From UBA1402 sp964488495 (GTDB taxonomy: Bacteria; Bacteroidota; Bacteroidia; Bacteroidales; UBA1402): a stretch of 5,650 nucleotides of DNA. Location: assembly GCA_964488495.1 (NCBI GenBank), contig CAZAUQ010000079.1:1-5650 (forward strand), written 5' to 3'. How positions within the stretch are numbered: position 1 is the first letter of the stretch; the number at the start of each line of letters is the position of its first letter. Positions 1-5,650 of this stretch are shown here, piece by piece. A program made the position numbers and the translations under genes. The notes below the pieces were generated by a model. That model was not told the DNA's origin, ran no database searches, and was given only the letters and a program-made list of their open reading frames with translations.

Positions 1-33
1 GACATTTCCAAGTATAAATTAGAAAAAGAGTAA
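1..33 (+). CDS. rpoA: DNA-directed RNA polymerase subunit alpha, C-terminal end (partial)
   Basis: An open frame runs from the first base to a TAA at 31-33 and encodes DISKYKLEKE. This short, charged ending resembles the C-terminus of Bacteroidota RpoA. It lies 4 bases before the rplQ start, which is where rpoA sits in the conserved rpsD-rpoA-rplQ order. RpoA is the alpha subunit that nucleates RNA polymerase assembly, and its C-terminal domain contacts activators and upstream DNA. Only ten residues are visible, so the identification rests mainly on gene order. The A/G-rich end of this frame also forms the leader for rplQ translation, which suggests translational coupling. Confidence 0.8.
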   Translation, partial: DISKYKLEKE

Positions 34-37
34 GACA

Positions 38-622
38 ATGAGACACAATAAGAAAATAAATCACCTGAGTCGTAAGACAGCACATCGCAAATCGATGTTG
101 TCCAATATGGCAACATCCCTGATAATGCACAAACGGATTTTCACAACCACGGCCAAAGCCAAGGCTTTGAAAAAAGAAGTTGAACCTATCATAACACTTT
201 CCAAAGAAGATACCACCGCTTCCAGGAGATTGGCTTTTCAATATTTGCAAGATAAGAAAGCCGTCGCTGAATTGTATCAGGTGATTTCTCAGAAAGTGGC
301 CGACAGACCCGGCGGATATACTCGTATTATCAAAACCGGTTATCGTTTGGGCGATAACGCACAAATGTGTTTCATCGAATTGGTTGACTTCAACGAGAGT
401 ATGCTCAAAACAAAAGAGGACAAAAAAGCTCGTACCCGCCGTTCTTCGAGAAAGAAAAGCGAAGAAGTGAGCAAATCCGCTGAAGTTATCACAGAAAAGG
501 CTGAAAGCAAGACTGTTGAAGCAAAAGCCGAAGTGACTGAATCTGTAGAGTCTGTACAAGAATCTGCAGAAATCAAAGTAGATGAACAGGCTGTACAGGA
601 AAACGAAACCAAGCAGGAATAA
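38..622 (+). CDS. rplQ: 50S ribosomal protein L17 with acidic/lysine-rich C-terminal tail
   Basis: L17 is a large-subunit protein that binds 23S rRNA near the exit-tunnel side of the ribosome. The first ~118 residues carry the family signature: the MRH start, LSR and HRKSML (about 10-21), then ITTT-like IFTTTAKAKAL (34-44), RPGGYTRI (90-97), and GDNAQMCFIELV (105-116). From about residue 122 to 194 the protein continues as a low-complexity tail. This tail begins with basic residues (KARTRRSSRKK, 130-140) and then becomes rich in Glu, Lys, Ala, Val and Ser. Bacterial L17 is usually about 115-130 residues; Bacteroidota versions are often longer, so the tail is probably genuine and disordered, not a frameshift. 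The ATG at 38 follows the rpoA stop by 4 bases. This is the last gene of the operon and is followed by a terminator. Confidence 0.97.
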   Translation: MRHNKKINHLSRKTAHRKSMLSNMATSLIMHKRIFTTTAKAKALKKEVEPIITLSKEDTTASRRLAFQYLQDKKAVAELYQVISQKVADRPGGYTRIIKTGYRLGDNAQMCFIELVDFNESMLKTKEDKKARTRRSSRKKSEEVSKSAEVITEKAESKTVEAKAEVTESVESVQESAEIKVDEQAVQENETKQE

Positions 623-639
623 TTTTGTTTTATATAATA

Positions 640-660
640 AAACCACCAGGTTTATTTTTT
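640..660 (+). terminator. Weak hairpin with T-run just after rplQ (possible first terminator)
   Basis: AAACC at 640-644 pairs with GGTTT at 649-653 around a 4-base loop, and TATTTTTT follows. The stem has only five pairs, three of them A-T, so on its own it would be a poor terminator. It may only assist the stronger hairpin 11 bases downstream. Confidence 0.3.
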
Positions 661-663
661 GTA

Positions 664-700
664 AGAAGTCGTTTCAATTTAGAAACGGCTTCTTTTTTTT
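664..700 (+). terminator. Rho-independent terminator of the rpoA-rplQ operon
   Basis: A twelve-pair stem is formed by 664-675 (AGAAGTCGTTTC) and 682-693 (GAAACGGCTTCT), with one T-G wobble at 669/688 and a six-base loop at 676-681. The stem runs directly into eight consecutive T (693-700). It lies 41 bases after the rplQ stop, as expected for the end of the ribosomal operon. It implies that the following large gene needs its own promoter. Confidence 0.93.
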
Positions 701-746
701 GTTTTATTTATAATCGTAACCTACAAGCATTCAATGGTTTAATATA

Positions 747-816
747 ATTTGCATATCTTAAATAGGTTTTTGCTGCAAATGTGCCATAAAGTTTTATATT
801 TGCTTGTTTTAAATAG
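747..816 (+). repeat. Imperfect 19-base direct repeat in the leader of the large gene
   Basis: Bases 747-765 and 798-816 agree at 16 of 19 positions when aligned without gaps: both begin ATTTGC and end TTAAATAG. The copies are offset by 51 bases. The second copy overlaps the candidate -7 box. In this AT-rich region chance similarity is possible. The pair could be a regulator-binding site, a duplicated promoter segment or nothing. Confidence 0.4.
769..802 (+). promoter_or_regulatory. Candidate Bacteroidota-type promoter (-33 TTTG, -7 TATATTTG)
   Basis: TATATTTG at 795-802 matches the Bacteroidota -7 consensus TAnnTTTG exactly. A TTTG at 769-772 lies 22 bases upstream, slightly wider than the usual ~19-21 base spacing. 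Transcription would begin near 807-810, leaving a leader of about 20 bases before the ATG at 830. The position between the operon terminator and the large gene supports it. The consensus is short and AT-rich, so chance matches occur. Confidence 0.55.
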
Positions 817-829
817 AGAAACGTCTTTA

Positions 830-886
830 ATGAAAAAGATATTGAGTTTTATCGTGCTTATTTTAATGATAACCACGACCACTGCA
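830..886 (+). other. Signal peptide of the large glycoside hydrolase
   Basis: Residues 1-19 consist of two lysines, a hydrophobic stretch (ILSFIVLILMI) and a polar end (TTTTA). Cleavage by signal peptidase I is most likely after Ala19. There is no cysteine near the cleavage site, so the protein is not expected to be a lipoprotein. Export to the periplasm, possibly further, is inferred. Confidence 0.85.
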
Positions 887-3800
887 AAGACTAATCCCAA
901 CCCTGTTCCTGAACAGGTAATGGAAGAAGTTTATCATAAAGTGAAAACACCCCATAAGTACGGTTTGGTACTGGCTCCCGACGATAATTTTCATAAAATA
1001 GACTGTCCGACGGTCTATCGTAAAGACAATAAATGGTACATGACCTATCTGGTCTACGACGGAAAAAGTGGGAGAGATGGCCGTGGATACGAAACCTGGC
1101 TTGCCGAAAGCGATGATTTGTTGAACTGGAAAACGCTGGGACGCATTCTTTCATTTCTGGAAAACAGTTGGGACAGCAATCAACGTGGCGGCTATATGGC
1201 TCTTCAGGATATGGACTGGGGCGGTTCTTACCAAATTGAAAAATACAAAGGGAAAAACTGGATAACCTACATCGGCGGCAATTCTCCGGGTTATGAATTG
1301 GGAACATTGCAGATCGGACTGGCTTATACCAAAGGAGACATCGGTACTGCTCACGAATGGAAAACCTTTCCACAACCTCTGATGTCTCCCAAAGACACAG
1401 ATGCTCAATGGTTCGAAAGCATCACTCAATACAAGAGCCTGGTATATCGCGATAAAAAGAAAACTCTTGGTGCCCCTTTCATTATGTTTTACAATGCGGC
1501 GGGTTATCATCCCGATACAAAAGTCAAAGCTGAGCGCATAGGCATTGCTTTGTCCAAAGATATGCTTCATTGGAAACGTTATCCGGGCAATCCGGTTTTT
1601 GGCAATGAAGATGGAATGATTACGGGAGATGCCCACATCCAAAAAATGGGCGATCTCTATGTGATGTTTTATTTTGGTGCTTTTTGGAAAAACAGGCCTT
1701 ATAAGGCTTTTAATACTTTTTCCTGTTCCTATGATCTCATCAACTGGACCGACTGGCAAGGGCCGGATCTGATAGTCCCTTCTAAGGATTATGATAATTT
1801 ATTTGCGCACAAATCTTTTTTAGTTGAATACGAAGGAATAGTTTATCATTTTTATTGTGCAGTCAATAAAGACGATCAAAGAGGTATTGCGGTTGCTACA
1901 TCCAGGCATATGGGACGTTCGAAACTTGAATTTCCCGAACCGGAACGAGCCAAAAACAAAACACTGATTGACCTGAACGCAGATTGGGAAACCGCTTACA
2001 GTGAAAGTAACACAGCTTTCGAAGGTTTTGAAAGCCCGGATTACCCAACCAATGATTGGGAAAAAGTGAATCTTCCCCATAATTGGGATGTTTACTACGG
2101 TTATCACAACATTATACATGGCAATTTGCATGGTCAGACTTGGTACCGCAAACAAGTCTTTATTGAGGATCCTGGCTCTTACAAACGTTTTTTCCTTCGT
2201 TTCGAAGGCATTGGAAACTATGCACATATATATGTGAATGGCCACTATTTTGGACGTTATCCCAGTGGCAGAACGGTGTTAACACTGGACGTGACTTCGG
2301 CAATAAAACCCAACCAGGAAAATCTGATTGCTCTAAGGGTCTCCAATCGTGCTTACGATGTGGAAATGCCCTGGGTTTGCGGTGGTTGTTCAACTGAACC
2401 TGAGTTTTCGGAAGGTGCAGAGCCATTAGGCCTTTTCAGATCGGTCAGCCTGGAAATTACCGAAGCGGTACGGGTGGAACCTTTTGGAGTGCATGTATGG
2501 AACAATGAAACAGCCAATTCTGAACGAGCAGTCATTTATGTGAACACAGAACTGAAAAATTATTCTTCGGTGGAGCAAAGTTTTGAATTGATATCCAGAT
2601 GTAACAACAGTCTGGGTGGCCGTGTTTTTCAGCAAACACAAAACATAAGTCTGGCAGCAGGCGAAACAAGAATAGTATCAATTTGTGATACTGTCAAAAA
2701 TCCTAGTCTGTGGTCGTTGGAAAATCCGGAGATGTACCAGATGCAGACCACCCTTAGACGCAGGTCTGCAGATCAGGACAAGGCCTTACAGAATGAAGCG
2801 GGCTATGCCTTTAATTATGTAACAACTACTACCTTTGGCATCAGGACAATATCTTTTCCGGTTACAAGACAGGACGGTGATCCCCGGTTTTATTTAAACA
2901 ATAAAGCTGTTTTTATCAATGGAATTACTGATTATGAAAACCTTCCGGGTGCTTCCTATGCCTTTACCGAAGAACAAATTCGTTCCCGGTTTAAACAAAT
3001 AAAAAATGCTGGCTTCAATGCTTTCCGGGATGCGCATGATCCGCACCACCTCTTATCTAATCAGTTATGGGACGAAAACGGTTTTTTGTTTTGGCCAGGC
3101 TTTTCATCGCATATTTGGTATGACAGCCCTCAATTTAAGGAAAATTTCAAAAAACTATTGACTCAATGGGTAAAAGAAAGGCGCAATTCCCCTTCGGTGA
3201 TTATGTGGAATCTGCAAAATGAAAGCGTTTTACCCCTGCAATTTGCTCAGGAATGCGCCGATATAATTCGCGGTTTAGATCCAACAGCAAGTATTCAACG
3301 TCCTATAACTATAAGTAACGGTGCTTACGAAAAAGAAGTAAAGAATTACCAGGAGAGGGGAGTTGACTGGAATGTGGCTAAAAACTGGTCCGGTACTTTC
3401 AGGCGTTCGTTAGAGAAATATGCCCAGGAATTGAGTCAGGAGGACGAACTGCTAAATGCGGAATATGGTTGCTGGCGCAAGCTTGATGAACATACCGAGG
3501 GGGCTTTTCAGGAATTCGGTATGTACAGCGAAGAGCGTATGACTGCTTTGTTCGAGAGTAAAATCCGTATGGCGGAAAGTGTGCACAATAATGTCTGCGG
3601 ACATTTTTTATGGTTGTTTGCTTCGCACGAGAATCCAGGACGCTCTTCCTTATTCAAAACCACCCGCTCGGTTGATTGGGTAGGCCCCATCAATTACAAA
3701 GGGATTGTTACCATTTGGGAAGAGCCTACCGATGCCTATTACATGTATAAATCAAATTACACATCCGTCGATCAGAATCCCATGGTTTACATTGCTTCAC

Positions 3801-5482
3801 ATAACTGGAATGGACGTTGGACTGAACCCGGCATTAAAAACGATATCATCGTTTATTCAAATTGCGACGAAATAGAACTCTTTAACGACATGTTATCTTA
3901 TTCGCTGGGACGTAAAAAAAGCAACGCTGAAAAAGGCTCACATTTTAGTTGGGATGAGGTTGATATACGTTACAATGTACTCAGGGCAGTCGGTTATCAA
4001 AACAACAGACCGATAGCCGAAGATTATGTGGTGTTGGATTTCTTGCCTCAGGCACCCGGTTTTAAAAAATTGTACAGTTACGACCCTGAAAAACCTCTGC
4101 TACTAGCCGAAAAAGATTGGAATTACCTTTACAGAGTAAACTGCGGCGGCGAAAATTATACCGACGTACATGGCCAGAAATGGTTAGCCGATATCTATTT
4201 GGGTGATCACAAACTTAATTGGGGTTCAAGATCCTGGGCGGATGATTTTAGCTGTATGCATCCCTATGCCATGAGCCAGCGAAGAACCAAGGATCCCATA
4301 AAAGGCACTATGGACTGGCCTTTATTTGGCAATTTCCGATTTGGCAGACATAAACTGCATTATGAATTCCCTGTTTCAGACGGTCATTACCGTGTGGAAC
4401 TTTATTTTGTGGAACCATGGCATGGAACGGGCTCCACTCAGACAGATTGCGAAGGTTTGCGCATTTTTGACGTAGCTGTCAATGATAGTATTATCGCCGA
4501 TGATTTAGATATTTGGGCAGAAGTTGGTCATGATGCAGCCTGTAGAATAGTCAGCGAAGTAGAGGTAAAAGGGGGCAAACTCAAGATTTCCTTCCCCGAA
4601 GTCAAAGCCGGACAGGCCATAATTTCGGCCATTGCCATCGCTTCAAACAATAAGAATCTGAAGCCTGCGCCTCCGGCTCCTGCTTTGATGACTAATATAC
4701 AGGGCGATAAAAATGTTCACTTCACGCACAGAACCTGGCTGGATTTGGGCGAAAAATTTTCAGAATTGCCTTTTGAGACTTATCTGGGCGAATGGATAGA
4801 TTATGTTGCAGAAAAAAGCTATTTTACTCTCTCCTTTGAACTGACCGACACGGCCGATGTATATGCAGGCATATCGGATTTATTTTCCGGACAATTTTTG
4901 GCTCAGGGATTTACAAAGGTTCCACATGAAGTTTTCAAAAAAGCAGACGGTACTATTTTATATGTATACCAAAAGAAGGCTCTGCCTTCGGAACAAATAC
5001 GAATTAATAAATCATCGGAAGATGCCGATTTTGTAATAGTAGCCTGTCCGGTTCAGGATTCACATAAGCAAGATGTTAATCACCGTCCTTTGATGCGTTA
5101 TGAGGTAGAATCTGCCATGGTTGAAGGGACTTTTGATGTAATTCAGCTGGGAAAGATGGAAGGTTTGCGTTTCTTTGGAAAAAAATCAGTATTGATCAGT
5201 TGGATTGTAGAATTCAAAGACCTGTTTGAATTCGATTATCAAAACAGGATAATGCGCATATGTTACCAAAATCTTTCGGACATCGAAAAACAGGCAATGC
5301 TTAGTGTGGCTGATCTTGATGGAAAGGTTCTTTTTGAACAGGAAATTACTTTGCCAAAAACTACAGGAAAATGGGCTTTAACCAGAACCACACTGCCTTT
5401 ATATGTGAACGGAAAAGTGATAATCAGTCTAAGTTCATCCGATTTGACCGGAATTGCAGTGGATGCGTTGGAAGTTCTTTAG
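830..5482 (+). CDS. Exported multi-modular glycoside hydrolase: beta-propeller + GH2 + malectin-like + two C-terminal beta-rich modules
   Basis: This 1550-residue protein probably strips sugars from a complex glycan in the periplasm or outside the cell. Modules in order: signal peptide (1-19); five-bladed propeller glycosidase fold (about 45-370); GH2 sugar-binding, Ig-like and TIM-barrel domains (about 380-970) with catalytic Glu798 and Glu878; GH2-associated Ig-like domain (about 980-1070); malectin-like domain (about 1095-1272); Pro-rich linker PAPPAPAL (1279-1286); a beta-rich module (about 1287-1415); and a CBM6/35-like module (about 1421-1550). The ATG at 830 is chosen because MKKILSFIVLILM is a clean signal peptide. 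An in-frame TTG at 749 would add 27 residues, lie upstream of the predicted promoter and bury the signal. No lipobox Cys or type IX sorting domain is seen. The gene has its own promoter and stands alone on this strand. Module classes are secure for GH2 and malectin; exact substrate is unknown. Confidence 0.95.
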   Translation: MKKILSFIVLILMITTTTAKTNPNPVPEQVMEEVYHKVKTPHKYGLVLAPDDNFHKIDCPTVYRKDNKWYMTYLVYDGKSGRDGRGYETWLAESDDLLNWKTLGRILSFLENSWDSNQRGGYMALQDMDWGGSYQIEKYKGKNWITYIGGNSPGYELGTLQIGLAYTKGDIGTAHEWKTFPQPLMSPKDTDAQWFESITQYKSLVYRDKKKTLGAPFIMFYNAAGYHPDTKVKAERIGIALSKDMLHWKRYPGNPVFGNEDGMITGDAHIQKMGDLYVMFYFGAFWKNRPYKAFNTFSCSYDLINWTDWQGPDLIVPSKDYDNLFAHKSFLVEYEGIVYHFYCAVNKDDQRGIAVATSRHMGRSKLEFPEPERAKNKTLIDLNADWETAYSESNTAFEGFESPDYPTNDWEKVNLPHNWDVYYGYHNIIHGNLHGQTWYRKQVFIEDPGSYKRFFLRFEGIGNYAHIYVNGHYFGRYPSGRTVLTLDVTSAIKPNQENLIALRVSNRAYDVEMPWVCGGCSTEPEFSEGAEPLGLFRSVSLEITEAVRVEPFGVHVWNNETANSERAVIYVNTELKNYSSVEQSFELISRCNNSLGGRVFQQTQNISLAAGETRIVSICDTVKNPSLWSLENPEMYQMQTTLRRRSADQDKALQNEAGYAFNYVTTTTFGIRTISFPVTRQDGDPRFYLNNKAVFINGITDYENLPGASYAFTEEQIRSRFKQIKNAGFNAFRDAHDPHHLLSNQLWDENGFLFWPGFSSHIWYDSPQFKENFKKLLTQWVKERRNSPSVIMWNLQNESVLPLQFAQECADIIRGLDPTASIQRPITISNGAYEKEVKNYQERGVDWNVAKNWSGTFRRSLEKYAQELSQEDELLNAEYGCWRKLDEHTEGAFQEFGMYSEERMTALFESKIRMAESVHNNVCGHFLWLFASHENPGRSSLFKTTRSVDWVGPINYKGIVTIWEEPTDAYYMYKSNYTSVDQNPMVYIASHNWNGRWTEPGIKNDIIVYSNCDEIELFNDMLSYSLGRKKSNAEKGSHFSWDEVDIRYNVLRAVGYQNNRPIAEDYVVLDFLPQAPGFKKLYSYDPEKPLLLAEKDWNYLYRVNCGGENYTDVHGQKWLADIYLGDHKLNWGSRSWADDFSCMHPYAMSQRRTKDPIKGTMDWPLFGNFRFGRHKLHYEFPVSDGHYRVELYFVEPWHGTGSTQTDCEGLRIFDVAVNDSIIADDLDIWAEVGHDAACRIVSEVEVKGGKLKISFPEVKAGQAIISAIAIASNNKNLKPAPPAPALMTNIQGDKNVHFTHRTWLDLGEKFSELPFETYLGEWIDYVAEKSYFTLSFELTDTADVYAGISDLFSGQFLAQGFTKVPHEVFKKADGTILYVYQKKALPSEQIRINKSSEDADFVIVACPVQDSHKQDVNHRPLMRYEVESAMVEGTFDVIQLGKMEGLRFFGKKSVLISWIVEFKDLFEFDYQNRIMRICYQNLSDIEKQAMLSVADLDGKVLFEQEITLPKTTGKWALTRTTLPLYVNGKVIISLSSSDLTGIAVDALEVL
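962..1939 (+). other. Five-bladed beta-propeller domain (GH43/GH117/GH137-like fold)
   Basis: Residues about 45-370 show five repeats of a 'residue-x-hydrophobic ... G/D-x-Y/W-x-M-x-Y' strand pair: near 56-76 (IDCPTVYRKDNKWYMTY), 129-150, 196-223 (ending FIMFYNA), 265-285 (GDAHIQKMGDLYVMFYF) and 325-345 (AHKSFLVEYEGIVYHFYCAV). Most are followed by a 'xSxDxxxW' type strand such as AESDDLLNW, ALSKDMLHW and SYDLINW. This is the layout of propeller glycosidases. Asp58 is at the usual place of a blade-1 catalytic base. The blade-4 position where GH43 has Glu-Gly-Pro reads Gly-Asp-Ala (266-268), so the classical GH43 acid is not there. Glu196, Asp267 and His327 are alternative catalytic candidates. 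Family membership beyond the fold is inference. Confidence 0.75.
1967..4045 (+). other. GH2 glycosidase module with intact catalytic pair and Asn-x-Lys motif
   Basis: Residues about 380-545 form the GH2 sugar-binding jelly roll (NLPHNWD 414-420, WYRK 438-441, IYVNG 467-471). About 546-670 is the Ig-like domain and 675-970 the TIM barrel. The acid/base is Glu798 in MWNLQNES, the counterpart of the usual WSLGNE. The nucleophile is Glu878 in NAEYG, 80 residues later, a normal GH2 spacing. NYKGIV (955-960) aligns with the Asn-x-Lys-Gly loop that binds the carboxylate in beta-glucuronidases. The C-terminal Ig-like part (about 980-1070) has VYSNCDEIELF and LRAVGY, typical of GH2-associated domains. 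Retaining exo-hydrolysis is expected; beta-glucuronidase is the best guess, with beta-galactosidase or another GH2 activity as the alternative. Confidence 0.9.
4112..4645 (+). other. Malectin-like carbohydrate-binding domain
   Basis: Residues about 1095-1272 show the malectin pattern: YRVNCGGENYTDVHGQKWLA (1101-1120) at the start, HYRVELYFVEPWHG (1186-1199) in the middle, then RIFDVAVND, DLDIWAEVG and a final ISAIAIAS strand. Malectin domains are beta-sandwiches that bind oligosaccharides, and in Bacteroidota they are often attached to GH2 enzymes. Its likely job is to hold the polysaccharide near the catalytic modules. Ligand cannot be read from the sequence. Confidence 0.88.
4688..5479 (+). 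other. Two C-terminal beta-rich accessory modules
   Basis: After the PAPPAPAL linker, residues about 1287-1415 alternate hydrophobic and polar strands (YFTLSFELTDTADVYAGISD, 1331-1350). They resemble the beta-sandwich appended to many bacterial polysaccharide-degrading enzymes in which an 'ADVYVA-D' strand is followed by a 'GF' segment. Residues about 1421-1550 start with RYEVESAMVEG and end with TGKWALTRTTLPL, VNGKVIISL and GIAVDALEVL. That order is typical of CBM6/CBM35-like folds (Y-E-x-E opening, 'TG-W' strand, 'G-n-x-i-x-L', final 'iD-l-v'). Both assignments are from pattern only; sugar binding is inferred. Confidence 0.5.
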
Positions 5483-5485
5483 GAA

Positions 5486-5650
5486 TCAGGGTTTTAACAG
5501 GCCTATTTTACCGTCTTCGGTGAGCAGGGCGGCATCAAAACTCATTTTTCTACATGTGGCACTATTATAAAAACGGACGAGGGCTTTGCCTGTACTGTCG
5601 GTTTTGAGCTCCGGATTCCAGTACAAAGTACGTCTGTGATCCTGAGGATC
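5486..5650 (-). CDS. C-terminus of a large Bacteroidota surface/envelope protein, possibly TonB-plug or carboxypeptidase-regulatory-like (partial)
   Basis: On the minus strand an uninterrupted frame enters at 5650 and stops with TGA at 5488-5486, giving 54 residues. It begins DPQDHRRTLYWNPELKTDST and ends DGKIGLLKP. The 'RTLYWNP-x-x-x-TDS-x-G-K-A-x-V-x-FYN' pattern resembles the closing beta-sandwich of large Bacteroidota proteins that combine MG2-like or carboxypeptidase-regulatory-like domains with a TonB plug domain. A related 'YP-x-L-x-TD-x-x-G' strand also occurs in alpha-2-macroglobulin-like proteins. The frame is coding because the motif is coherent and uninterrupted, but the body of the protein lies outside the window. 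It converges with the large hydrolase gene, leaving 3 bases between the stops. Confidence 0.78.
   Translation of the reverse strand, partial: DPQDHRRTLYWNPELKTDSTGKALVRFYNSATCRKMSFDAALLTEDGKIGLLKP

Noticed and set aside
340..612. Minus-strand open frame opposite the rplQ tail
   Set aside because: It is a Ser/Thr/Leu-rich shadow of the Glu/Lys/Ala repeat-like tail of L17 and has no recognisable motif.
749..829. Longer start (TTG at 749) for the large hydrolase, adding 27 residues
   Set aside because: It would place a polar, non-signal extension before a clear signal peptide, lacks a recognisable ribosome-binding context and starts upstream of the predicted transcription start near 807.
891..2641. 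Several overlapping minus-strand open frames opposite the hydrolase
   Set aside because: They overlap a strongly supported coding region, overlap each other and show no domain-like sequence.
3508..3693. Short minus-strand open frame inside the GH2 barrel
   Set aside because: It lies opposite essential GH2 sequence and shows no family features.
830..5482. Lipoprotein anchoring or type IX secretion of the hydrolase
   Set aside because: There is no cysteine at the signal-peptide cleavage site, and the C-terminus ends as a CBM-like strand (GIAVDALEVL) without the features of a type IX sorting domain.
1..5650. CRISPR arrays, tRNA/rRNA genes, insertion sequences or SusC/SusD genes
   Set aside because: No regularly spaced repeats, cloverleaf, transposase-like frame, terminal inverted repeats or SusC/D-like sequence was seen.

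Overview
The window looks like Bacteroidota chromosome, probably Bacteroidales. Three things point there. The rpoA-rplQ order ends a ribosomal operon, and L17 carries the acidic/lysine-rich tail often seen in this phylum. The promoter before the second large gene matches the Bacteroidota -7 box (TAnnTTTG). Translation starts have A-rich leaders instead of clear Shine-Dalgarno sites. Base composition is moderately AT-rich throughout. Genus cannot be settled from the window.

Layout. Bases 1-33 are the last ten codons of what is almost certainly rpoA (RNA polymerase alpha). After a 4-base gap comes rplQ (38-622, ribosomal protein L17), the end of the housekeeping operon, closed by a strong intrinsic terminator at 664-700. 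A 207-base intergenic region (623-829) also holds a candidate promoter and an imperfect direct repeat. It leads into one very large gene (830-5482, 1550 residues) that fills most of the window. A third gene enters from the right on the minus strand (5650-5486, C-terminus only) and converges on the large gene with 3 bases between the stop codons.

The large gene is the item of interest. It encodes an exported multi-modular carbohydrate-active protein: signal peptide, five-bladed beta-propeller of the GH43/GH117/GH137-like fold, complete GH2 glycosidase (acid/base Glu798, nucleophile Glu878, both visible), malectin-like carbohydrate-binding domain, and two further beta-rich modules. An Asn-x-Lys-Gly motif at 955-958 sits where GH2 beta-glucuronidases hold the carboxylate of their sugar. 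A uronic-acid-containing glycan is therefore a reasonable but unproven substrate. Two potential active sites in one chain suggest sequential removal of two different sugars from a complex polysaccharide. No SusC/SusD pair, sensor or other glycan gene is visible inside the window, so no polysaccharide utilisation locus can be claimed.

The functions are not obviously coupled: a housekeeping transcription/translation operon ends, and an independently transcribed glycan-degradation gene begins.
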